This document shows, one piece after another, positions 1 to 6,698 of a stretch of 38,927 nucleotides of DNA (position 1 is the stretch's first letter; the number at the start of each line of letters is the position of its first letter). The notes under the pieces were generated by a model. That model saw only the letters and a program-made list of their open reading frames with translations, made no database searches and was not told where the DNA came from. The stretch is from contig NZ_SMKC01000029.1 in assembly GCF_004348315.1 (NCBI RefSeq), positions 1-38,927 on the forward strand, in the 5' to 3' direction. The stretch comes from Streptomyces sp. 8K308 (GTDB lineage: Bacteria; Actinomycetota; Actinomycetes; Streptomycetales; Streptomycetaceae). The position numbers and the translations under genes are program-made.

Positions 1-115
1 GGCCTCTCCCCGCCCCCGCCGAAACCGATTTGGCAATCCACCGGGGAGGGTGTGTAAAGTAGGCATCGCCGCCGAGGGGAAGCCCGGAAGGGAAAACCCG
101 AGGCGGACCAGGCAA

Positions 116-188
<73 letters not shown>

Positions 189-193
189 CAGGT

Positions 194-227
194 CAGAGGC
201 CCCCTCCCGCAAGGGAGGGGGCCTCTG
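194..227 (+). terminator. Rho-independent-type hairpin after tRNA-Ala, shared with the integrase gene
   Basis: A perfect 15-bp stem (CAGAGGCCCCCTCCC and its complement) with a GCAA loop lies 6 nt after the tRNA. Because it is symmetric and the integrase gene ends at 270 on the other strand, it can serve both transcripts. It has no clear T-tract, which is common for GC-rich actinobacterial terminators. Confidence 0.85.
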
Positions 228-248
228 AGTGCCTATCTGAGTGCCTAT
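225..248 (+). repeat. Tandem 12-bp direct repeat next to tRNA-Ala
   Basis: Two exact adjacent copies of CTGAGTGCCTAT (225-236 and 237-248). The first overlaps the 3' foot of the tRNA terminator hairpin and the second ends 21 bp before the integrase stop codon. This position fits an integrase arm or core site, or slippage at an attachment junction. The role is inferred only from position. Confidence 0.6.
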
Positions 249-269
249 GGATCCGATCCCGATCCGGGG

Positions 270-1430
270 TCAGCCTCCGAAGATCCGGTCCATGGCCTTC
301 GCCCCCGTCTGGATGACCGGGCGGATCTGTTTTCGATAGACCTTCTCCGTCGTGGCCGTGGCTGAGTGTCCGACGAGCTTCGCGATCTCCTCGACGGGGA
401 CGTCGTGGTCGGAGAGCAGGGACACGAAGCTGTGCCGCAGCTCCCGAGGGATCCACTCCTCCGGATCGATGCCCTCGGCCTTGCCGAGCGCGCGCCGGAA
501 GGCCCGCCTCACGTTGGCCGCGTCCATCGGGGTCCCGACCTCGGAGGTGAAGACGAGCCCGTTCTCCTTCCAGTCGTCGCCGGCCGCCTCGCGCTGCCGT
601 TGCTGTCGGCGGCGCTGTACCCGGAGCGCCGCGACGGCGCGCTCCGGGAGGGCGAGCGTGCGGCGGGACTTCCTGGTCTTGGTGTCGCCTCCGTCGCGGA
701 CCGAGCGCCAGACCGCGATGTGGGGCGGCACGGGCGGTTTGGCCTCGGGACGGCCTTTGATGTCGACGTGGTCCCAGGTGAGCGGTCGTAGTTCCTCGGT
801 GCGGGCGCCGGTGAGGAGGGAGACGACGACGTAGGCGTGCATCGGGTCGCCTTCGAGGGCGCCGAGGACCGCCTCGGCCTGGGCGAACGTCAGTGCCTTG
901 GAGGGGCGGCCCGGCCGCCCGGTCGGCACTTCGCACAGGGCCACGACGTTGCGGTGCACCTTCTCGCGCAGTATGGCCCGCTGGACCGAGCGGCTCAGGC
1001 AGGAGTGGATCGCCTGCAGCGTTCTGGTGCTGAGGGTCTTGGCCTTGCCGGCCAGCCACCTGTCGACGTGATCAGCCGTCAGGCTTGGCAGCTTCCGCTT
1101 GCCCAGGGCCGGGATCACGTGCGTGCGGCAGAGGATCTCGTAGTTCCTGACCGTGCTCGGGGCCTTGCCTGCCAGGCCGTAGGTCAGCCAGTTGAGCACC
1201 GCCTCCTCCACGGTGTAGTCAGGTGGCGGGGCGGGGGCGGTCTTGTTCTCCTCGTGCTGGCGGAGGAGTTCCTTGAGCTTGGCCCTGGCCTCGGTCTTGG
1301 TCCGCCCGCTCGCACGCTTCCTGACGCGCTTGCCATCCTCGTCGAAGCCGAGGCTGATCGTCGCCATCCAGCGCTGCCGCGAGGCGTCCCAGTGGAGTCC
1401 GCCGTCGCCTTTACTGCGGCGCTGCGTCAT
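270..1430 (-). CDS. int: Tyrosine recombinase/integrase of the tRNA-Ala-inserted element
   Basis: 386 aa. The N-terminal third (about residues 5-60) is an AP2-like/arm-binding DNA domain of the kind in actinobacterial integrases, followed by a SAM-like core-binding domain (about 70-165) and the catalytic domain. Visible catalytic residues are R210 in LTGARTEEL, K251 or K254, R332 in RELRHSF (the usual first His of HxxR is Arg at 329), H355 in VGHS and the nucleophile Y365. The gene points toward tRNA-Ala and overlaps the excisionase by 4 bp (ATGA), so the two are translated together. It should catalyse site-specific integration at the tRNA 3' end and, with Xis, excision. Length and motif order are normal for the family; no damage is seen. 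Confidence 0.93.
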   Translation of the reverse strand: MTQRRSKGDGGLHWDASRQRWMATISLGFDEDGKRVRKRASGRTKTEARAKLKELLRQHEENKTAPAPPPDYTVEEAVLNWLTYGLAGKAPSTVRNYEILCRTHVIPALGKRKLPSLTADHVDRWLAGKAKTLSTRTLQAIHSCLSRSVQRAILREKVHRNVVALCEVPTGRPGRPSKALTFAQAEAVLGALEGDPMHAYVVVSLLTGARTEELRPLTWDHVDIKGRPEAKPPVPPHIAVWRSVRDGGDTKTRKSRRTLALPERAVAALRVQRRRQQRQREAAGDDWKENGLVFTSEVGTPMDAANVRRAFRRALGKAEGIDPEEWIPRELRHSFVSLLSDHDVPVEEIAKLVGHSATATTEKVYRKQIRPVIQTGAKAMDRIFGG

Positions 1431-1657
1431 CGCACGCCCTCCGCCTCGCGCTCGAGTAGCGCGACGTACTCCTGGATCGCCGCCGCGGGGATCCGCCGGG
1501 AGCGCCCCTCGTGGACCGTCCGCAGCCGACCGGCACGCATCAGGTCGTAGATGACCGACCGGCTGAGGTTGAGCAGCAGAACGGCGTCCGAGACCCGGTA
1601 CAGAACGGGGGCGTCAGGCACGGAGCCGAGCTGGCGACTCGTCTGAGGCTCTGTCAC
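1427..1657 (-). CDS. xis: Excisionase, MerR/AlpA-type helix-turn-helix
   Basis: 76 aa. Residues about 19-65 form the winged HTH of excisionase/AlpA proteins: YRVSDAVLLLNLSRSVIYDL, then a basic R-AGRLRTV-wing-GRSRRIP segment and a C-terminal helix. This domain is standard upstream of int in actinobacterial integrative elements, where it bends attachment-site DNA and favours excision. Its stop overlaps the integrase start and its own start overlaps the stop of the next upstream small gene, giving a three-gene coupled operon (small protein, xis, int). Confidence 0.88.
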   Translation of the reverse strand: MTEPQTSRQLGSVPDAPVLYRVSDAVLLLNLSRSVIYDLMRAGRLRTVHEGRSRRIPAAAIQEYVALLEREAEGVR

Positions 1658-1860
1658 CGCGCCTCCGCGGTGTTGCGAAGAGGCGCTCCTGACGTGTCAT
1701 CGGTGCATGGCGTCGGGGGCTGGTCGGGGTGATGTGCTGCGCAGTGGACGACGACGGTCTCCCGTGAGTGGTCCGGAAGGCGTTGCCCGGTGGTGATGGC
1801 GACGGCGTGGAAGCCGCCGCAGTTCGTGCACGGTGGTCGTTCGCAGTTGGACTCGGGCAT
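1654..1860 (-). CDS. Small Cys/His-rich protein upstream of xis
   Basis: 68 aa, not assigned to a family. The N-terminus holds CERPPCTNCGGFH, then VVVHCAAHH: a Cys-x4-Cys-x2-Cys start followed by His/Cys pairs, consistent with a small zinc-binding fold. A purine-rich GAAGGAAG lies upstream of the ATG. The stop overlaps the xis start by 4 bp, which argues that the frame is used. Small zinc-finger-like proteins are frequent in this slot of Streptomyces integrative elements; the role is unknown. Confidence 0.6.
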   Translation of the reverse strand: MPESNCERPPCTNCGGFHAVAITTGQRLPDHSRETVVVHCAAHHPDQPPTPCTDDTSGAPLRNTAEAR

Positions 1861-2134
1861 GATGGGGGCTTCCTTCTCGAATCGACGCGGTTCGGGTGAG
1901 GAGAGGCCCCGCCGGGCGGCGGATGCTTGGCGGTATCAGCGCCGCCCTGCGGGGCCGACCGGCGGCTTTCTTCCGCCGGCCTGCTGAGATTCGGTTGGTT
2001 CGCGATGCCGCAGAGCGTGCGTCGCATTCACAATTGTTTGTGGATTGGTGCATTGCGGCGGTAGCCGCGCTGTCGCCCATGTCGGCGATTCACCGAGTCT
2101 GCCTATTCAGGCGGCAGTTTCTCTTAACGTTCGT
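1861..2134 (-). promoter_or_regulatory. Intergenic region with hairpin and AT-rich motif between the DUF2637 gene and the xis-int operon
   Basis: This 274-bp gap holds a perfect 7-bp hairpin (CCGGCGG, 7-nt loop, CCGCCGG) at 1959-1979, a possible terminator for the DUF2637 transcript. It also holds an unusually AT-rich patch near 2026-2045 with a 5-bp inverted repeat (CACAA at 2029-2033, TTGTG at 2038-2042). The AT-rich patch is the best place for the promoter or operator of the xis-int operon, but no clear -35/-10 pair was identified. Confidence 0.4.
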
Positions 2135-3169
2135 TTATGGATTCCAGGTGCGACTCTGCGGCGCTGGACTGGTCGTGCCCCATGCATGCCGAGGGGGTGG
2201 CGGGGGTGACCATGGCGGCCGGCCTGGTGACAGTGTCGAGCGGGCGGGTTCCGAGCGGTCGGCGCGCTCCTGGGAACGGGGATCAGCATCTGCCAGCCGT
2301 CCCAGTTCGGCCAGCAGACTCCTCGCGCTCGACCACGAGACGCCCACGCGATTGGCGACAAAGTTTGGACTGAGGGTCGGTTGCCCGGGTGCCAGGGCCT
2401 CGACTTGTCGGAGCAGCTCCCGTCGGTTCCGTCGGGCTCCCGATTTCACCTTGGTCGGGGTCTCACCCGGACTATCGTCGGCAGCGCTGCTCGGCGTTTC
2501 GATGGTGGCCGATGCTGCTTTGGGGAGGGACACCACAGAGGTCGGGGTGGCGTCGGCTCCCCGACCTACCTTCGTCGGTGCGACGGTGGTCGGGGTGGGA
2601 CCAACGGATCCCGGCGCCCTCGCGGAGTCGGCCCCGAACAAGGGTGACCATTCGGCGCTCGCTGTCTCGCGGTCGGCGATCTCGACCCCTCGGTCCATCA
2701 AGCCGGCCACCAACGCCCATCCGCCGCCGCACGCTACGGCGGCCACGATCATCGTGATGACGGTGTCGATGCCTTCCCCGTAGTAGACGTGGGCCCCGAC
2801 CTCGGCCCCGTACCCGGCGGCCGTGGCCGCGGCGCCGCTGGCCATGATCCATCGCCGCCGCAGGACCGAGTTCAGCACCATGGTCGCCTCGCCCACGATG
2901 ACGAAGGCCTGGACGGCGACGGGCACCGCCCACATGGCTCCAGGCAGCGAGCTTGGCTGGTCGAGGTAGGTGTGCATCGCCATGACGGTCACCCATCCCG
3001 TCCAGGCCGAGGTGAGGACCAGGACGACAAGTACCAGTGGCAGGAGAACCGTGAACGCGTAGGTGGCGATGAGGGTCATCTGGGTGTGCACGCGCGCCTG
3101 CACCGGCGGAGTAGTCGCCGAGGAGGCGGTCGCGGCGGTGTCTTCCGTTCCGTAGCCGCGTGGCGACAT
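2135..3169 (-). CDS. DUF2637-type membrane protein with C-terminal HTH-like domain
   Basis: 345 aa from the ATG at 3169, chosen because GGAGGG lies just upstream and the start overlaps the stop of the WhiB-like gene (TGATG). About four hydrophobic segments fill residues 30-160 (for example TFAV-like LLPLVLVVLVL and VITMIVAAVA), as in DUF2637 proteins of actinobacterial plasmids and integrative elements. A Thr/Pro-rich linker follows (about 170-245). Then comes a basic segment with a helix-turn-helix look (RRELLRQVEAL ... VANRVGVSWSSARSLLAEL), and finally a low-complexity Pro-rich tail. DUF2637 proteins are linked to plasmid spread/transfer loci; the biochemical role is unknown. The fusion of a membrane part with a DNA-binding-like tail suggests membrane-associated DNA handling, which is inference. 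Confidence 0.8.
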   Translation of the reverse strand: MSPRGYGTEDTAATASSATTPPVQARVHTQMTLIATYAFTVLLPLVLVVLVLTSAWTGWVTVMAMHTYLDQPSSLPGAMWAVPVAVQAFVIVGEATMVLNSVLRRRWIMASGAAATAAGYGAEVGAHVYYGEGIDTVITMIVAAVACGGGWALVAGLMDRGVEIADRETASAEWSPLFGADSARAPGSVGPTPTTVAPTKVGRGADATPTSVVSLPKAASATIETPSSAADDSPGETPTKVKSGARRNRRELLRQVEALAPGQPTLSPNFVANRVGVSWSSARSLLAELGRLADADPRSQERADRSEPARSTLSPGRPPWSPPPPPRHAWGTTSPAPQSRTWNP

Positions 3170-3519
3170 CACTGGCCCTCCTTGGGACGGTTGCCCGACG
3201 GCCAGACGCGGAACCCGCAGCGAGGGCTTAGCGGACAACCATCGCAGACCGCGGCGGCGTCCAGGCGGTCCTCGTAGGTGACGCTGCTGCCGCCGTCTTC
3301 CACGAGTTCGAAGAGCTCCGTGTGCTCCGAGCAGGCTGCCCTTCCCTGATCGCTGGTCGGCACCGTGCGCACGGCCTTCTTGCTCCGACGGGACCTCGCC
3401 GTCGTCGCCGTGCTCTTCTGCGTGGGCGCCTGCTGCGCGGTTGGCGCGGTGGCGGACTCGGCTTCGCCTGGCGGGTGGTTGTGGGGCTGTTGGTCGTCGG
3501 CGGCGCTAATCTCGCGCAT
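3169..3519 (-). CDS. WhiB-like iron-sulfur protein
   Basis: 116 aa, start at the ATG at 3519 preceded by GAGGAGAG on the minus strand; a longer upstream frame lacks this ribosome site. The four cysteines C63-x28-C92-x2-C95-x5-C101 match the WhiB-family pattern that holds a [4Fe-4S] cluster. The N-terminal 60 residues are low-complexity and basic (SRRSKKAV). The G-V/I-W-G-G turn normally found after the last cysteine is only weakly represented (FRVWPSGN), so this is a divergent member. WhiB-like proteins act in transcription with sigma factors; encoded on a mobile element, one may control transfer genes. It sits directly downstream of a 29-bp palindrome. Confidence 0.78.
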   Translation of the reverse strand: MREISAADDQQPHNHPPGEAESATAPTAQQAPTQKSTATTARSRRSKKAVRTVPTSDQGRAACSEHTELFELVEDGGSSVTYEDRLDAAAVCDGCPLSPRCGFRVWPSGNRPKEGQ

Positions 3520-3618
3520 GGCCTCTCTCCTCAGTGTTGGTGAGGTGAGGGCCAGGCCCTTCGGCCGGCGGTCGCGACGCTGGCCGAGGGGCTGCTCCAT
3601 GTGATGGCGCGTCGGCCC

Positions 3619-3647
3619 TCGATATGCAATCAGAGATTGCATATCGA
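3619..3647. promoter_or_regulatory. 29-bp perfect palindrome (13-bp arms), operator candidate
   Basis: TCGATATGCAATC, spacer AGA, GATTGCATATCGA: perfect arms, strikingly AT-rich for this genome, and located between the divergent WhiB-like (minus) and small HTH (plus) genes. A partial extra half-site (GATGCAAAC) follows at about 3648-3657. It has the form of a dimeric repressor operator controlling one or both directions, comparable in position to regulators of transfer in actinobacterial integrative elements. Confidence 0.7.
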
Positions 3648-3751
3648 TGATGCAAACAGGGATAGCTTCGTGCGGGCAAGTGATCTGCCGGGGGATCACA
3701 CTTACGGGGGAGCGCAACGTCGGAGGGCGCGCCCGCTGGCACCATGTCGGT

Positions 3752-4030
3752 GTGACCGATGAGCCGACCGCAGAGCAGCAGGCCGCGATGGACGAGCTGG
3801 ACCAGCTCTCGGCCGACTACGCCGAGGCCCTGAGCCGCCTCGAAGACGCGCGAGACCGGTTGGCCCAAGGGGTGATTCGACACCTACGCAGTCGCACCCT
3901 GCGTCCTACGCAGGTCGACGCTCATGTGCCCTGGGATCGCAACTACGTAGCCAAGATCGCCCGCAAAGCCGGCGTCCCTCCCCTGAGGGAGTCGACGGTG
4001 ACCAGTCGCCGCGAGCCAGACGCGAGGTGA
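3752..4030 (+). CDS. Small helix-turn-helix protein
   Basis: 92 aa from the GTG at 3752, the first start that excludes non-protein-like upstream sequence; an ATG 11 codons in is an alternative and no strong ribosome site decides. Residues about 8-45 are an acidic amphipathic helix (DELDQLSADYAEALSRLEDA). They are followed by a likely HTH: LRPTQVDAHVPWDRNYVAK then IARKAGVPP. This looks like the small DNA-binding proteins common in Streptomyces genomes. It is transcribed away from the WhiB-like gene across the palindrome at 3619-3647, making it a candidate for the protein that binds it. Confidence 0.6.
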   Translation: MTDEPTAEQQAAMDELDQLSADYAEALSRLEDARDRLAQGVIRHLRSRTLRPTQVDAHVPWDRNYVAKIARKAGVPPLRESTVTSRREPDAR

Positions 4031-4129
4031 GGCTGGCAGTCGATCCGCGCGATGAGCCAGGTGGTGCGTCGTGCACCGCCGGGCCTTGCTGATTGATCAG
4101 GCCGATGCCGGTAGGCCCGGCTAAAGGGA

Positions 4130-4396
4130 ATGCGACCGGCCGAGACGGATCCTGCCGTCTGCCCGTCGCCCCCCGGTCAAGCCCGCTGTCCCGGCTGCCT
4201 GGGCTGGCCGCGCTGCGCCTGCGGTCGCCGCTACGACCCCGACCGGGCATCGGCGTGCGGCTCGACATGAAGAAGGAGTCCGCTCACGCGGCGGTACAAG
4301 GACATCGTGAGGAATCGGAAGCCGCTCGGCCTGGAGGTAACCCTGGTCGACCCGAACCAGTTGGCCGCAGGTGCGAGTCGGCACCCGTCGGCTTGA
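4130..4396 (+). pseudogene. Small Cys-rich (zinc-ribbon-like) gene, split by an in-frame TGA
   Basis: An ATG at 4130 sits 2 nt after a good ribosome site (AAAGGG). It opens a 46-residue frame containing CPGCLGWPRCACGRRYD, a Cys-x2-Cys-x5-Cys-x-Cys cluster. A TGA at 4268-4270 ends it, but the same frame stays open for 41 more codons with a protein-like segment (RRYKDIVRNRKPLGLEV) up to the TGA at 4394-4396. The simplest reading is one 88-codon gene with a nonsense change (for example CGA to TGA). Two short peptides are possible. An ATG overlapping the TGA (4267) opens another frame that does not look protein-like. The function is unknown. Confidence 0.45.
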
Positions 4397-4470
4397 GCAT
4401 GGCGCCCCCGCTGCGGTGGCAGTGCCGGTCAGGGCGCATGATGAAGCGATAGGGGAGAGAAGGGGCGGGA

Positions 4471-5439
4471 ATGGCGCACTGGGCGGTGGAAAGACAGGAA
4501 GCGACTCTTCCGGCGCCGGAGCGTGTCGGCGGCCCAGGCTGGACGGCCGCGTGGCTGACGGGGGCAGTGACGCTGGCGGCGGAGGGCACGCTCGCGCTGG
4601 TCGTCTCCTTCCTGGTGGGTTTGCGGAATGAGCATTATTTCGCCGCCGGCGCCCCGGTCTTCGTCGGGTATCTCGTCGCGGCCGTGCTCATCGCGGTCAC
4701 GCTCGGCTTGGCGGGGTTGATCGGCTCGGCGGCGGCCGTGCTGCCGGTCGTGCAGCTGTCGCGCTGGTCGGCCCGCAGGACCGGGCGGGCGGAGACGGTG
4801 TGCTGGTGCCTGGCTGTCTGCGGGGCGTTCGCCGTAGCGGTCGCCCTGTGCGCCGGGGTGCCGGCAGCGCTTCTCGGCGGCGGGTGGACCGTGCTCCCGC
4901 TGGTTCTTCTCGTCACGATCCTTGGCTTGGTCCCCGCCGTCCTGTGCACGCGGGCCGTGACGGTCCTGCGCGGCACCGGTACCCGGTTCGGGCTGGCCGG
5001 GGTGGTGTTCCTCGGCGGACTGACGCTGTCAGGGGTGGTTCTCGTCGGTGGCCTGGTGGCCTACGGGACTGGATTGATCCAGGCATACGAGCCGCCACGG
5101 CTCACCGACGCGCAGCTCGTCGGTACCTGGACCGACGACCAGGGCGGCACCCTCACGCTACGGGCTGATGGCACTGCGGTTGCCGACGATCTGGGCGTTG
5201 ATACCGCGGAGGCCGCGTACGGCGGAGACAGGCCCGAGCGGTGCAGTGGCTCCGGCTCGTGGGCGCAGAATGCATCGCTGTCCGGAACGCCGCAGCTCGA
5301 TCTCAGTGTCAGCGGATGCACGAAGGTCAGCGGCTGGCAGTTCGGCGGCACCGAAGAACAGCCCACCCTCTACTACTGGATCGGCGACCCGGATTCGCTC
5401 GACCAGTACACGCTGCGCCGCACGTCGCCAGCGCCCTAG
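4471..5439 (+). CDS. Multi-pass membrane protein with extracytoplasmic C-terminal domain
   Basis: 322 aa, ATG preceded by a GGGAGAGAAGGGGCGGG purine run. Five or six hydrophobic helices occupy about residues 25-205 (for example LVAAVLIAVTLGLAGLIG and LPLVLLVTILGLVPAVL). A soluble domain of about 115 residues follows, starting LVGTWTDDQGGTLTLRADG and ending near TLYYWIGDPDSLDQYTLRR. This resembles the lipocalin-like beta-rich tails of Streptomyces hypothetical proteins. No enzymatic motif is seen. It stands alone, convergent with the kinase gene downstream, and its function is unknown. Confidence 0.75.
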   Translation: MAHWAVERQEATLPAPERVGGPGWTAAWLTGAVTLAAEGTLALVVSFLVGLRNEHYFAAGAPVFVGYLVAAVLIAVTLGLAGLIGSAAAVLPVVQLSRWSARRTGRAETVCWCLAVCGAFAVAVALCAGVPAALLGGGWTVLPLVLLVTILGLVPAVLCTRAVTVLRGTGTRFGLAGVVFLGGLTLSGVVLVGGLVAYGTGLIQAYEPPRLTDAQLVGTWTDDQGGTLTLRADGTAVADDLGVDTAEAAYGGDRPERCSGSGSWAQNASLSGTPQLDLSVSGCTKVSGWQFGGTEEQPTLYYWIGDPDSLDQYTLRRTSPAP

Positions 5440-5813
5440 TCACTGGTGGTTTGCCTATTCACCTGTCGCCAGTTCGATCCCCACAGAGGAGAACTCTTCG
5501 GCGCTGCTGAGGTTGGCCGTCTCATGCCACCCATCCCTGGGTAGGGGCGCTGCCGCTGTAGGGGCCGGGAAGCGAGATCCCGCGCTGGCACGTCTGGTGG
5601 CGTCTATTCGGTCACTCGCACTCCGACATCGGCCGTGACCCATGACCGGGCACGCGTGCTGAGAATTCCTAACCCGACCAGAGCCTCTGGGACACCGAAC
5701 CGGTGACTCGTGTCGTCACCGGTTGAGCCGTGAACGGTGCCGTTTAGCGCGTGGGCCTCTCCTGGCAATCCTGAGTCAGCGGCGCGGAGAACCGAGGTAG
5801 GCGCCGGCGGGAG
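5440..5813. other. Gene-free convergent intergenic region
   Basis: 374 bp between two convergent genes. Apart from the inverted repeat at 5698-5724, no gene is convincing. A 62-codon minus-strand frame (5455-5643) has no ribosome site and no recognisable domain. Confidence 0.6.
5698..5724. terminator. 10-bp perfect inverted repeat between convergent genes
   Basis: AACCGGTGAC, a 7-nt loop TCGTGTC, then GTCACCGGTT. Its place about 90 bp past the end of the minus-strand kinase gene and 260 bp past the membrane protein gene fits a bidirectional terminator, although it could also be a protein-binding site. Confidence 0.55.
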
Positions 5814-6698
5814 TTATGCGACCGCTGTCCAGGTCCAGGGGCGGGGCCCGTGATGCCCTTGAAGGCAGGCGATGCGGTAGTGGGCCAGAGGCATGGCGTT
5901 TGGATCTTGGTCGGCGATCTGAAAGGCGAATGTGACCTTGCGCAGTTCGCGGATGCCGCGGAGTGTGGGATAGCCGGGCCAGGTCATGACGTCGGTGCCA
6001 TATGCGTCGCAGAAACGACGGTACTCGGCCTCGGACAGTTCGGCGAGAGTGTCGTGCTCGACCGCGACGGCCGTCAGGTCCCATTCGGGGCGGCCCAGCG
6101 AAGTGCGTTCGAAGTCCAGGAGCACTGGGCCGTCGGCGGTGAGTGCGCAGTTGCCGCCCCAGGCGTCTCCGTGGATGACGCACTCGGGTTGGCCCGGTGG
6201 GAGGTTGAGCCATTCCCGCCGCAGAGTCTCGAGTCGGCGCAGCAGCCAGCCGCGGTCGTCGTCGGAGATGGATCGGGCCGCCGCGATCCGGGTGTCGAGT
6301 CGTACGAAGGGATCCCACGTGCCCAGCGGGAAGTCTGGCGGCGGGAGGTCGTGTAGCCGTCGAAGCAGCGGGGCGAGGTCGACCGCGGTGCCGGGGCGGT
6401 GCGGCGGGAGCTCCTCCCAGAACGTCGCGGGGCGGCCGCCGGCGACGATCGGTTGGTCCATCGGCAGTGGGCGGACGGCGGGGACGTCGTGGTCCGCGAG
6501 CCAGCGGGTCACGGCGACCTCGCGGGCCGCGGCGGCCTCCTGGCCGCCGCGGGATATGCGGACGACGATGTTGCCGGGGAGGCGCCAGAGGTCGTTCTCC
6601 GCAAGTCGGATGGGTTCGGCGCCGGCGGCGGACAGGCCCACGGCAGCGGTGATTTCTCGCAGTACGGCGAGGGACGCGGCCTGGCGGGAGTCGGTCAT
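5814..6698 (-). CDS. Aminoglycoside phosphotransferase (APH)-fold kinase
   Basis: 294 aa. The catalytic loop HGDAWGGN carries H176, D178 and N183, and the metal-binding aspartate is D195 in LLDFERTSLG. The N-lobe has GNIVVRIS where the usual ATP-binding Lys is R47. Members of this family phosphorylate antibiotics, sugars, choline or amino alcohols; the substrate cannot be read from sequence. The start overlaps the stop of the upstream XRE/TPR regulator by 4 bp (ATGA), so the two are made together. This pairing of an XRE regulator with an APH-fold enzyme is common in Streptomyces and does not by itself imply drug resistance. Confidence 0.85.
   Translation of the reverse strand: MTDSRQAASLAVLREITAAVGLSAAGAEPIRLAENDLWRLPGNIVVRISRGGQEAAAAREVAVTRWLADHDVPAVRPLPMDQPIVAGGRPATFWEELPPHRPGTAVDLAPLLRRLHDLPPPDFPLGTWDPFVRLDTRIAAARSISDDDRGWLLRRLETLRREWLNLPPGQPECVIHGDAWGGNCALTADGPVLLDFERTSLGRPEWDLTAVAVEHDTLAELSEAEYRRFCDAYGTDVMTWPGYPTLRGIRELRKVTFAFQIADQDPNAMPLAHYRIACLQGHHGPRPWTWTAVA

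Noticed and set aside
193..1059. 288-codon minus-strand frame inside int
   Set aside because: Arg/Gly/Pro-rich shadow of the integrase in another frame, with no motif of its own.
4093..4452. 119-codon plus-strand frame over the small Cys-rich gene
   Set aside because: Its composition is non-protein-like and it has no ribosome site at its start; the frame at 4130 has both a ribosome site and a Cys pattern.
5455..5643. 62-codon minus-strand frame in the convergent gap
   Set aside because: It has no ribosome site, no family resemblance and no neighbour coupling.
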